A stretch of DNA of 64,000 bases, from the NCBI RefSeq assembly GCF_902498745.1, contig NZ_LR701479.1, forward strand, positions 2,807,060 through 2,871,059, read 5' to 3'. The position numbers were made by a program, and so were the translations under genes. The stretch is from Erythrobacter sp. EC-HK427 (GTDB lineage Bacteria; Pseudomonadota; Alphaproteobacteria; Sphingomonadales; Sphingomonadaceae). The notes below the pieces were generated by a model. The model searched no databases, was not told the DNA's origin, and saw nothing but the letters and a program-made list of their open reading frames with translations. Positions 1 through 8,714 of this stretch are shown here, piece by piece (the first letter of the stretch is position 1; every line of letters starts with the position of its first letter).

Positions 1-3000
1 CACGAGAGGTTCTTGCCGTGACGGACAGCCGCACTGGCGATCCAAAGCGCCTGATCGGCGAGGCTATATGCACTCAGTGCTCTGAAGATGGGCCCAATTA
101 CAGGTGTCGCTTCGATGGTTTTCCCGGCAACGGCTCCAATGGCACCCATAATAACCGAAAATGCGCTCGGGAAGCTAAACAGCATTCCGAAATCGCCGGT
201 TTCATTCAGGAGCGAATCCCGCAAGGAGTCGGCGCCAGCATTGAAACCGAAAAAGGTCGATACAAAGCCGCTGCCGAACGGACTGGTCGCAAAGCCGATC
301 TCCATGTTGCGGACGCCCTGATAGCCGGTGAAATCGGCGTCACCGTCCCCGATCTGCAAAACGTCATTAACGATGACGCCGGTGGCAATCTGGAACAGGA
401 TGTCCGTCATATTGGCGATGACGACATTGGCATTCGACGCAAAGCCGATTTCCGCACCATACAATTGCGGATCGTTCGGCGCGATATAGACCATGAAGGG
501 CAGGAAGGTGTCGTAGAACACGCGCCCGAAGCCGAGGAATTCATTGGTCGTGAAGGCGGCAATCGCGAACCCGTCGGCCACCGCGCTCAATACGTCGAGA
601 CTCCCGGTTTTGGCCCCCACCGCCCACGCGACAGAGGTAGCCCCAGCGTCACCGCCGGTCAGCGGGACGCCGTAGAAGCTCAAAATATCGTTGTTTTGCG
701 GATCCCAGATGGTGGTGTTCGGTGAAAACCAGAAATGGTCGGCGTTATCGCCGGTGTCGGGCACGTCATCAATTGTGCCTCCACCTTCAACCTGATTGGT
801 ATTGGAGTCCCCGTAAAGCCTTCCGCCAACCGACAGGTTAATGATCAGGTCGCGGCCCAATCCTCCGATCGTGTCGATCCGGTTGAGGCCACCTGCAACG
901 ATGATGTCATCACCATCTCCGCCATCAATGGTGAAGTCGTTCTCCTCCACTCCGTTGAAGATGGAAATAAAGAAAACGTCGTCGCCGCCAAGGCCCTTGA
1001 TTTCGCCGCTACCGGAGAAGGCACTGCCTCCGATGTTGTTGAAGCTGTCGATAACAAAGCGGTCATCCAACTCGGTCAGCGTGACATTGTCGATGCCTTT
1101 GAAGCGGACGTTATCGCTTGGAAACGTCAGGTCTTCCAACAACAGCAAATTGTACAGTGCGATGGGCTGCGCCGCGAACAGGAAATTGGTCGCGTCATAC
1201 TGTGCCGACAGGAAGGTCGCCTGCTGCGCATAGCCGTTGCGGAAATAGACCCCCGCTTCGGTGAAAATCCCGTCACGCGTTTCGAAGGTGAGCAAGTCTC
1301 CGTCGCTGCCCGACCCGCTCGGATCGCCCAGATCGATCACCAGACTGTCGCGGAAGAAATCGAACACCTGATCCGCGCTCACGGTCACTTCGTCACGCTT
1401 GTCGGTGAGGATCACGTCCTCGATGCCGAACAGGATATCGTCGACCTCGTCACCAACCCCGTCGGTGCCGGTGATTTTGAGCTGCACTTTCAGCTTGTCG
1501 ACGCCTTCGATACCGGGCTCGTCTTCCGGAGCGATTACCAGGTGGAATTTGACGCCGTTGTCGCCTTCGGTGTCTGAATATTTGACGGTGTCGTCACCCT
1601 CGCCGCCGACCAAGCGGTTTTTGCCACCACCGCCGTCCAGCTCATCATCATCGTCGCCGCCGAACAGCAGATCGTCGCCATCGCCGCCGCGGATCGTATC
1701 CTTTCCGCTCGCACCGATGATCAGATCATCCCCATCGGTGCCGGTAATATCCTCGTCCCCGTCGCCGCCCAGGAAAACGTCCACTTCATCGCCCGTGGTG
1801 CCATAATCGCGCGTATCGAGGATGAATGTGGCATCGTCGGTGGTCGTTGCCATGTGGAAGCGGTTGAAGATTTCCTGATCGGGGTTCGCCCAACCCAGAT
1901 TGGCCACGTCATCGGCATCGGTCAGCCCGAGGAAGCGCGCGAGCTTTTGCAGCAGCCCGTCATCGCCTTCACCGAAGACGGCATTGCGGAAATTCTTCAG
2001 GTCAATGGGATCGACATCATTGCCGCCCAACCGGTCAACCCACAGCTCATCCGAGGCATCGAAAATCAGCGTTTTGCCGTCGCCGCTGAGCGCGAGCACG
2101 CCATCGCGCGCGTTCGGGTTGGTAATTTTATACCCCGCCAGCGCCGCCGCATATTGCGTGGCAATACGGGTCAGCGTGGTCTTCACATCCTGCTGGAAGC
2201 CCTGCAGCGGCGACAGAATGTCCCACTGAACAAAATTGTTAAAGAACGGATTGGCGTTGGACGCGCTGACGACTTTGCCCAGTTGGGCCCAGTCATCAAA
2301 CATGGCGCGGATCGCGGAATCGCCAAACGGCAGCGTCCCGCCTTCAAGGAGTGAATAGGCGATCGCATTGGTCATGCGTTCGTTATTGGCGGCATCGGTT
2401 TCGCTGATGACAGTTTCGTCGATCCGCGCGGCCTCGGCAATGGTGTCATCGATCAGCGCCCACAGCCCGGCATTGGCGATCCCGCCGCTTTTCCATGTGG
2501 CAATATCGGTGTTGATGGTCGCTTCGCGCTCCGCCCACAGCAGCATGGTGAGGATCGCCATCGAATGCCGCGTGACCGGGTTGACGTTCGTCCAGCCCTG
2601 GGCGGTCAGCACTTCCTGATCGATCTGGTTCTCTGCCGCGATCTGCTCGCCACCAATGACCGCGCCGACAGTGCCGATCAGCAGACCCAGCGGGCCGCCA
2701 ATGACAGCATTGGCCAGCGCCCCAAGCCCGATGGCATAGCCGCCATTGCGCAGGCCCGCATTGATTTCGAGCGCCAGCGACACGCCGCGGAAATCCTCGA
2801 AGCTCGGCTGGTGGATTTCCAGCCGGAGGAGCAGATCCTCGGTAATCTCGACATCTTCGGGAATCTGGTTCTCAGCGTTTTCCGGCCTTGCATTGTATTC
2901 AAGGATTTCCTGCCGCACCGCGCCAAGGAATACCGCCAGCGCCGCAGAACCGAACGGCATATGGTCAAAACCAACGCCCGTGCCGCCGCTGAGATAGGAC

Positions 3001-5231
3001 GCAAAGCCCGCCAATCCGCCGCCAAGGCTATGCCCGGTGGTGATAACCTTGTCGCCGCCAAGATCGTAGAAGTTCTCGTTGCCGGAAATCTGCTGCAAAA
3101 ACAGAGCCGCAGCCTCGGCCTGGCTCGCTCCGGCAATCAGGCCCGCCAGCTTCTCGGCATAGCCTCCAGCGCCGACAAACCAGCCGGTAAGGATATCGAT
3201 CGCACCGTCGGTGCCGCGATAGGAAATGACCTTTTTCCCATCCAGCAGATAACTTTGCGCGAAAAAGCCGATATCTTGGTTGAGCGCGCTGCCAAGGCTC
3301 AGGCTATCGTCTTCAACCGTGATGGTATCGCCAAGCGCTTCGCCATCTACCTGGATTTTCGCGTCATAACCGCGATTATACGCATCCAGCGCCAGCAGCG
3401 CGAGAAGCACCTCATCCAGAGAGCCCTTCTCGATCTCCGGTGCTGGCGGATCACGATCCGGCAGCGGCTCCACATTGATCGTCTCTTCCAGATCATCATC
3501 GGCAGGTTCGGGATCGTCCTGATCGCTGGTCGGCAATGGCAGATCGTAGGTGATCTCTTGCCCGTCATAACCTTCCTGCACCTGCGCGGTGATTTCCAGC
3601 GTGATTGTCTGCCCCGGGTCGATCTGGTCGATCGTCCATTGCTCGGCAAATTCGTTGAACGAGCCGTCGCTGGTGCTGAACGACAAGAGCTCCAGACCAA
3701 AGGGCAGCGTGGTGTTGAGCGTGAAGTTTTCGACCCTCGCGGTCTTCTTGCCGGGAACCTCGCCTCCATTGCCGTCCGAAGTGGGGCTGAAATTCTGATT
3801 GGTGACTTCGATCTTGAATGTGACGGTATCGAGGATTTTGGGCGACGCGTTGTCACTCACCAGCGTCAGCTTGGTGACCAGATTGGCATCATTGCTGACG
3901 GTGAATTCCTCTTCCAGATCATCGCCAGAGGTATCCGGATCGTCCTGATCTGCGGTGGGCGGATCGATGGTGAGGGAAATCGTCTCCCCCGCATAGCCGG
4001 GCTCGACCTCTGCTGTGATCTCAAGCGTGACAAAGCCTTCCGAGGGAATCTCCTCGACAACCCATTCACCCGTCGCTTCGTCATACACACCAGTGCTGGC
4101 ACTAGCCGAAACAAACATCAGGCCTTCAGGCAGCACTTGCGACAGCGACACCGCGCTCGCCAATGCGGGGCCGACATTCTCGATGCGGATCTCGAATGTG
4201 ACCTGTTGGCCTTCGGTGGGCTGCGGATCGTGTTCGCTGATAAGCGACAGGGTGGTGACAAGATCGGTTTCGTTCTGGACGGTCACCGAATCCGACAAGT
4301 CATCGTTCGCAAACGCGTCCGCCTGATTCGCCGTGGCGGCGGAGGTCGAGAAAACCAGTGTATCGGCGGATGTGCCCTCGCCGACCTTGGCGGTGATCTC
4401 CAGCGTAACGCCGCGCCCGGCGGTGAGCGATCCGATCGACCAGATGCCCGCCCCCGAATTATATGCGCCACCAAAAATGCTGGCAGACACAAATTCCAGA
4501 CCCTCGGGCAGGAAGGTATCGAGACTGACGCCGGTCGCATCGACATTGCCCGTATTCAGCACGGTGACGCGGAACGTGACTTCGTCGCCTTCGGCAGGCG
4601 TGTCATTCCCGCTGATAAGCGTCACATAGGTATTGAGATTGAACAAGTTGGGTGGCGTTTCGCCCGGCACACCGGTTCCACCCGTGCCGCCTGTGCCGCC
4701 TGTGCCGCCTGTGCCGCCTGTGCCGCCTGTTCCGCCAGTGCCACCCGTGCCGCCAGTGCCGCCAGTACCACCTGTTCCGCCGGTTCCACCCGTGCCACCC
4801 GTGCCGCCCGTACCGCCTGATCCGTCGGAGCCTCCGCCGATGCCGACTTGTACGTCCACCGATTCGGTGAGATCGTCACCGGTAGCGTCGGGATCGGTCA
4901 GGTCGGACGTGGCAATGCTGGTTTCGAGGGTAAGCGTCTGTCCGGCATACCCGGCCTCCACGAAGGCCGTGATCACCAGCTCGGTCGACGCGCCGCTTGC
5001 CAGTGCGGCGATCTGCCACAGGCCGGAAATGACGTTATAGGTGCCTGTCGCCGCGTCATACGCCACCAGAAACAGGCCTTCGGGGAGCAGGCCGGTCAGG
5101 CGGATATTGGTGGCAGTATCAGGCCCGTCATTGGTGATGCGGATCGTGAAGCGGACGATTTCGCCCACGAACGGCTCGGGGTTGCCGCTCAGCAGGGTGA
5201 CTTCGGTGACGAGGTTGGCTTCGTCATCCAT
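1..5231 (-). CDS. Giant secreted RTX protein with DUF11-like repeats and a lipase-like domain (partial)
   Basis: Open for at least 1743 residues on the minus strand; the C-terminus lies beyond the left edge. Reading from the ATG at 5231: DUF11-like beta-sandwich domain (about residues 1-120), a Gly-Gly-Thr linker (about 130-187), three more DUF11-like domains (about 190-320, 321-445, 446-595), then an alpha/beta-hydrolase region with VISYRGTD and TTGHSLGGGLA (nucleophile Ser735), as in class 3 or Mbeg1-like lipases. Calcium-binding GGxGxD-type repeats follow near residues 1141-1214 (for example GGDGDDLLFGG and GGEGDD), with weaker ones near 1415-1450. No signal peptide is seen, which fits type I secretion through a C-terminal signal. 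The start is supported by AAGGGAGG eight bases upstream. A HlyC-like acyltransferase is divergent next door, so the protein may be lipid-modified. Adhesin, extracellular lipase or toxin are all possible. No ABC exporter is visible in the window. Confidence 0.85.
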   Translation of the reverse strand, partial: MDDEANLVTEVTLLSGNPEPFVGEIVRFTIRITNDGPDTATNIRLTGLLPEGLFLVAYDAATGTYNVISGLWQIAALASGASTELVITAFVEAGYAGQTLTLETSIATSDLTDPDATGDDLTESVDVQVGIGGGSDGSGGTGGTGGTGGTGGTGGTGGTGGTGGTGGTGGTGGTGGTGGTGGTGGTGVPGETPPNLFNLNTYVTLISGNDTPAEGDEVTFRVTVLNTGNVDATGVSLDTFLPEGLEFVSASIFGGAYNSGAGIWSIGSLTAGRGVTLEITAKVGEGTSADTLVFSTSAATANQADAFANDDLSDSVTVQNETDLVTTLSLISEHDPQPTEGQQVTFEIRIENVGPALASAVSLSQVLPEGLMFVSASASTGVYDEATGEWVVEEIPSEGFVTLEITAEVEPGYAGETISLTIDPPTADQDDPDTSGDDLEEEFTVSNDANLVTKLTLVSDNASPKILDTVTFKIEVTNQNFSPTSDGNGGEVPGKKTARVENFTLNTTLPFGLELLSFSTSDGSFNEFAEQWTIDQIDPGQTITLEITAQVQEGYDGQEITYDLPLPTSDQDDPEPADDDLEETINVEPLPDRDPPAPEIEKGSLDEVLLALLALDAYNRGYDAKIQVDGEALGDTITVEDDSLSLGSALNQDIGFFAQSYLLDGKKVISYRGTDGAIDILTGWFVGAGGYAEKLAGLIAGASQAEAAALFLQQISGNENFYDLGGDKVITTGHSLGGGLAGFASYLSGGTGVGFDHMPFGSAALAVFLGAVRQEILEYNARPENAENQIPEDVEITEDLLLRLEIHQPSFEDFRGVSLALEINAGLRNGGYAIGLGALANAVIGGPLGLLIGTVGAVIGGEQIAAENQIDQEVLTAQGWTNVNPVTRHSMAILTMLLWAEREATINTDIATWKSGGIANAGLWALIDDTIAEAARIDETVISETDAANNERMTNAIAYSLLEGGTLPFGDSAIRAMFDDWAQLGKVVSASNANPFFNNFVQWDILSPLQGFQQDVKTTLTRIATQYAAALAGYKITNPNARDGVLALSGDGKTLIFDASDELWVDRLGGNDVDPIDLKNFRNAVFGEGDDGLLQKLARFLGLTDADDVANLGWANPDQEIFNRFHMATTTDDATFILDTRDYGTTGDEVDVFLGGDGDEDITGTDGDDLIIGASGKDTIRGGDGDDLLFGGDDDDELDGGGGKNRLVGGEGDDTVKYSDTEGDNGVKFHLVIAPEDEPGIEGVDKLKVQLKITGTDGVGDEVDDILFGIEDVILTDKRDEVTVSADQVFDFFRDSLVIDLGDPSGSGSDGDLLTFETRDGIFTEAGVYFRNGYAQQATFLSAQYDATNFLFAAQPIALYNLLLLEDLTFPSDNVRFKGIDNVTLTELDDRFVIDSFNNIGGSAFSGSGEIKGLGGDDVFFISIFNGVEENDFTIDGGDGDDIIVAGGLNRIDTIGGLGRDLIINLSVGGRLYGDSNTNQVEGGGTIDDVPDTGDNADHFWFSPNTTIWDPQNNDILSFYGVPLTGGDAGATSVAWAVGAKTGSLDVLSAVADGFAIAAFTTNEFLGFGRVFYDTFLPFMVYIAPNDPQLYGAEIGFASNANVVIANMTDILFQIATGVIVNDVLQIGDGDADFTGYQGVRNMEIGFATSPFGSGFVSTFFGFNAGADSLRDSLLNETGDFGMLFSFPSAFSVIMGAIGAVAGKTIEATPVIGPIFRALSAYSLADQALWIASAAVRHGKNLS
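4675..4827 (-). repeat. 9-bp tandem repeat encoding a (Gly-Gly-Thr)n linker
   Basis: Seventeen imperfect copies of a 9-bp unit (GTGCCGCCT on the plus strand) lie inside the giant RTX gene and encode about 51 residues of Gly-Gly-Thr. The run separates the first DUF11-like domain from the next three. Several neighbouring units are identical at DNA level, so copy number could change by slippage without breaking the frame. Confidence 0.9.
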
Positions 5232-5671
5232 CAGACGGCCCTCCCTTCGCGGGAAAAGGCGCCATGGCAGACTAAATCCCGCAGGCGCGAAAGGCTGAAC
5301 TGATCCGGATTTTTCGCAGTCTTCACAAGACCGATCCCCCATATGCTGATCGCGCGGGTATCGAAGCCTTCGTGGCAGTCCGGGTGCAGGCCCGGACGGT
5401 GGAGGATGTCAGCGCGGATATCAGGCCGAGTGCACTTGGGGCCTGAAACCACTTCCCCCGTCGATCTCTCCCGCAGGATCACGTAGGAAAATAGAAACCA
5501 GTTTTTTGGCGAGTTCAAGACTCCGGCAGCAAAAAAGAGCAAGACTCGCCGAATCCGGACAGATTCTTTGCGAATCTTGTTGTGTTGCGTATGAAACGGC
5601 TAACAAGGCTCGCAAGGCACGGCTGCTAATTCGCGGAAATGTGTCGCTTTTATACAAATTGGGGGATTTTC
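5232..5671. promoter_or_regulatory. 440-bp divergent intergenic region between the RTX gene and its acyltransferase
   Basis: No convincing gene is visible. The region must carry promoters for both divergent genes. It contains an imperfect hairpin or operator at 5540-5579 with arms CAAGACTCGC and GCGAATCTTG (one mismatch) and an inner GAATC/GATTC pair around a 6-base spacer. An A-rich run (5531-5536) precedes it. No clear sigma-70 boxes could be assigned by eye. Confidence 0.4.
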
Positions 5672-6325
5672 ATGGCCGACAAGAAAAACGACAAGAAACC
5701 GATTCGCAAAGCGGCCGCAAAGGGGGAAAAGGCAGCCGCCAAGCCGGCCGCGAAGGGTAATGCAGCAGGGGCCGAAGGTGATCTCAAAATCCCGCCGGAA
5801 TTTGTCGAACAGGTAGAGAAATTGCGTGCCAGCGTGCGCGAGAATTTCGGCAAGGCGGCGATGGCGATGATGATGCTTCCGCGCTACCGCAACCAGACCA
5901 TCGGTGATCTCCAGCATCTGGTGCTCGAACCGCTGATGCGTGACCGGCTGGCGATGGCCTATCCGCGCAACAAGGACGATAACGAGCAGAAACTGCCGCG
6001 CGAGATGATCGGCTTCGCGTTGTGGGCCAATGTCTCCGAAGATGTCGATGCGCGAATTACCGAGCAGATCAAGACAGGCACTTTCCCCATCCGCTTGAAG
6101 CCCGACGAGTGGACCTCGGGCGACGTCAAATGGCTGTTTGATATTGTCGCCCCGACGCAGGAATCGACTGTCGCCGTGCTCACAAATTTCCGGCAAGTGG
6201 CGGGCGAAGGCCAGCTCAAGATGCACCCGCTGATCGGTCGCCTGCTGCCCGCCGAAACGCTGGAGAAGCTGGGCGCGGCCAAGCTGGGCGATGCCAAACC
6301 GGCGGGGAACGAGACGATCAATTAG
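5672..6325 (+). CDS. HlyC-like toxin-activating lysine acyltransferase
   Basis: 217 residues. HlyC-family enzymes move an acyl chain from acyl-ACP to lysines of RTX proteins in the cytoplasm before export. The signature WTSGDVKWLFDIVAP (residues 147-161) matches HlyC WTSGDRKWFIDWIAP and keeps the catalytic Asp (Asp151). The first catalytic motif is LPRYRN (69-74), where HlyC has SPLHRN; by this alignment the catalytic His is Tyr72. The N-terminus (1-38) is a Lys/Ala-rich low-complexity tail absent from the 170-residue HlyC. The start chosen is ATG 5672, behind GGGGGA; an in-frame extension to 5639 lacks support. It is divergent from the giant RTX gene, its likely substrate, and its stop overlaps the stop of the halogenase gene by 4 bases. 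Confidence 0.85.
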   Translation: MADKKNDKKPIRKAAAKGEKAAAKPAAKGNAAGAEGDLKIPPEFVEQVEKLRASVRENFGKAAMAMMMLPRYRNQTIGDLQHLVLEPLMRDRLAMAYPRNKDDNEQKLPREMIGFALWANVSEDVDARITEQIKTGTFPIRLKPDEWTSGDVKWLFDIVAPTQESTVAVLTNFRQVAGEGQLKMHPLIGRLLPAETLEKLGAAKLGDAKPAGNETIN

Positions 6326-7863
6326 GCGGTGACGGGCGCGGCAGCGTCCGCAATCGCGCAATGCTGCGCAATATAGTCCTGATGCAGCGGCAGGCCCTCC
6401 GCCTCCGCCGCCGCATCGCGGGCGTTGGTGGCGATATAGCGCGCAAGACTGTCTTCTGGCACGGCATTCACCATCGGATGATGCGCTGCGGGATACAGCC
6501 CCTGCCCCAGCATCACCTGTAGCCAGCTTGGCACATCGAACAATTCGTTGTTGAAGCGGTTGATCGCGCCGGTCTCCACAAACAGCGCCATTTTCTGTTG
6601 CAGGCTGTCGGGCAATTCCATTTCGCGCAAATAAGCCCAGAATGGCCCCTCGCGCCGGTTCAATCGGTAATGCAGCACCAGAAAATCGCGGATGCTCTCA
6701 TACTCGAAATCGGTTTGCGCATTGTATTCGGCGATTGTCGCATGCGAAAAATTGCTGCGCGGGAAGCAGTCGATCAACCGCGACACCGCAGATTGCACCA
6801 TATGGATAGACGTGGATTCGAGCGGCTCCATAAACCCGCCCGCCAGTCCCATGGCCACGCAATTGCCAACCCAGCCGCGTTCCCGCTTGCCGGTGGTGAA
6901 ACGCAGCAGCTTGGGCTCTGCCAAAGGTTCCCCGCCCAGATTGGCGAGCAGCGCCGTGCGCGCATCCTCCTCGGCCCAGTAATCGGCGCAAAACACCAGC
7001 CCGTTGCCGCTGCGGTGCTGCAAGGGAATGTGCCATTGCCATCCCGCTTCGCGCGCGGTGGAGCGGGTCAGCGGCTCTGGCGGGGTGTCGCGCCGTGTCG
7101 GCACCGCCCACGCGCGGTTGCAGGGCAAAAGGTGCGACCAGTCGTCATAGCGGCTCTCCATCGCCTCCCCGATCAGCAGACCGCGAAAGCCGGTGCAGTC
7201 GATAAACAGTTCGCCTGCCAGCTTGCGCGCGCCGTCCAGATGCAGCTCGCGAATGTGCCCGCTGGCGCTATCCTGCTTGACCGCGAGGATCTTGCCCTCG
7301 ATCCGCCGCACGCCGCGCGCCTCGCAAAAGCGGCGCAGGAACGCGGCATAGAGCGAGGCGTCGAAATGGAAAGCGTGCGGCAGGCTGCGGCGGATTGCGG
7401 GCTGTCCGCGCTTCGTGCCGCCCAGCGCAACTTTGCCGAAGCGCCCTTCGCGTGCGGCAATCGCATTGCCGCTGAAATCGTCGAGCGGACGCTTACCCCC
7501 CTCGGCGCGATAGCGGAGCCAGTATTGGTGGAACGGCAGCTTGCCGATCTTTTGCCCCACTCCGCCAAAGCCGTGGAAATAGCTTTCCCCCGGCACATCC
7601 CAGTCGACGAATTCGATCCCTAGCTTGAAGGTGGCAGCGGTGGCGCGGACGAAGTCGTTCTCCTCCAGCCCCAGCAGCCGGTTGAACAGGTGGATCTGCG
7701 GGATTGTCGCCTCGCCCACGCCGACCGTGCCGATGGACTCGCTTTCGACGAGGGTGATGCTGAGCTGGTCCTCGAAATAGGATGCCAGCGCGGCAGCCGC
7801 CATCCAGCCCGCCGTGCCGCCCCCGGCGATCACCACTTCGCGTATCGGTCGTGCCCCGCTCAT
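6322..7863 (-). CDS. Tryptophan-halogenase-family FAD-dependent halogenase
   Basis: 513 residues. Flavin-dependent halogenases use reduced FAD, oxygen and halide to make a lysine-bound halogenating species. Visible signatures are the dinucleotide motif GGGTAGW (residues 14-20), the substrate-lysine segment ATFKLGIEF with Lys80 at the place of PrnA Lys79, and the halogenase motif WQWHIP near residue 265. The ATG at 7863 starts MSGARPIREV just before the FAD fold; a longer in-frame reading upstream would run into the divergent neighbour and is rejected. The gene is divergent from a DUF6445 gene 60 bp away, a pairing I associate with sphingomonads and Caulobacter. The substrate is unknown: many such proteins sit near TonB receptors and may act on sugars or peptides rather than tryptophan. 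No regenerating flavin reductase is adjacent. Confidence 0.88.
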   Translation of the reverse strand: MSGARPIREVVIAGGGTAGWMAAAALASYFEDQLSITLVESESIGTVGVGEATIPQIHLFNRLLGLEENDFVRATAATFKLGIEFVDWDVPGESYFHGFGGVGQKIGKLPFHQYWLRYRAEGGKRPLDDFSGNAIAAREGRFGKVALGGTKRGQPAIRRSLPHAFHFDASLYAAFLRRFCEARGVRRIEGKILAVKQDSASGHIRELHLDGARKLAGELFIDCTGFRGLLIGEAMESRYDDWSHLLPCNRAWAVPTRRDTPPEPLTRSTAREAGWQWHIPLQHRSGNGLVFCADYWAEEDARTALLANLGGEPLAEPKLLRFTTGKRERGWVGNCVAMGLAGGFMEPLESTSIHMVQSAVSRLIDCFPRSNFSHATIAEYNAQTDFEYESIRDFLVLHYRLNRREGPFWAYLREMELPDSLQQKMALFVETGAINRFNNELFDVPSWLQVMLGQGLYPAAHHPMVNAVPEDSLARYIATNARDAAAEAEGLPLHQDYIAQHCAIADAAAPVTA

Positions 7864-7923
7864 GCCTTCGAACCTAACACACGGTGCTGGACCGGCAAGC
7901 CCGCTTGCGCCAAGCTGACGCGC

Positions 7924-8634
7924 ATGGAACGCTTCGCCCTCGCTGCTGCGGTGACGCCGCAAATCGTGCCCATCGGGCGCAATGCAGAGCCGGTGATCGT
8001 AATCGACGGGGTGATGGCGGACTGGACGCAGATGCGCGGCTTCGCGGCGACGCAGGATTATCGCGATGTCGGCAAGAATGGCGGCTTTCCCGGCCTTCGC
8101 GCCCCTCTCCCCGCCGAGTATGTGCGGGTTCTGCTGCGCAAGATCGATCCGATCATCCGCGCTACATTTTTCGCTGAGCGGGCAGTGAAGCTGGGTTCCT
8201 TCGACTGTAACTTGTCGCTCGTCACCTACGCGCCGGCTGCGCTGCATCCGGCGCAAAAGCTGCCCCATGTCGATTTCGCGGCCGAGAACCGCGTCGCCGT
8301 GCTGCATTACCTCTGCGCCGACCATTTCGGCGGTACCGCCTTCTACCGCCATCTTAGCCTCGATGCCGAGCAGATCGGGCCGGAACTGCGCGAAAGCTGG
8401 CTGGCCGCACGGCAGGAGGAGAAGGCGGCGCTGCCACCGGACGCGGGCTACCCCGACGAAAACACGCCGGGCTATCACCGGATTGCCGCCTTCGATGCCC
8501 GACCTGACCGCCTGCTGATCTATCGCAGCCACACGCTGCACAGCGGAATAATCGACCGGCCCGAGCTGCTGAACTTCGACCCGCAAACGGGGCGGCTGAC
8601 GGCGAACTTCTTCCTCGATTATGTCCGTGCGTAG
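7924..8634 (+). CDS. DUF6445 family protein, putative 2OG-Fe(II)-like oxygenase fold
   Basis: 236 residues. The centre carries KLPHVDFAAENRVAVLHYL followed by FGGTAFYRH, and a distal RSHTLHSG. The HxD plus downstream His pattern resembles the iron triad of 2-oxoglutarate oxygenases, so an oxidative role is plausible but inferred. The start at 7924 gives MERFALAAAV; the in-frame extension to 7690 overlaps the halogenase gene and is rejected. The gene lies divergently beside the halogenase, and related proteins are typical companions of such halogenases, so the pair may act on the same imported substrate. Confidence 0.7.
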   Translation: MERFALAAAVTPQIVPIGRNAEPVIVIDGVMADWTQMRGFAATQDYRDVGKNGGFPGLRAPLPAEYVRVLLRKIDPIIRATFFAERAVKLGSFDCNLSLVTYAPAALHPAQKLPHVDFAAENRVAVLHYLCADHFGGTAFYRHLSLDAEQIGPELRESWLAARQEEKAALPPDAGYPDENTPGYHRIAAFDARPDRLLIYRSHTLHSGIIDRPELLNFDPQTGRLTANFFLDYVRA

Positions 8635-8714
8635 AGGAGCCTTCTGCACCCTTTCCTACACGCGCTAATGTGGTTCAAACGATTTCTCCCGATTAACCTA
8701 TCCGGAGACCACCC

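Noticed and set aside
2565-4820. A 751-codon open frame on the plus strand inside the RTX gene
   Set aside because: It is codon-aligned antisense to the real minus-strand gene, which has recognisable DUF11, lipase and RTX domains; the plus-strand translation is a low-complexity shadow.
4675-4827. CRISPR or non-coding satellite
   Set aside because: The 9-bp units keep the frame of the RTX gene and encode Gly-Gly-Thr.
5231-5542. 103-codon minus-strand frame upstream of the RTX gene
   Set aside because: It has no ribosome binding site, odd composition and ends at the RTX start; the better explanation is the 5' region of that gene.
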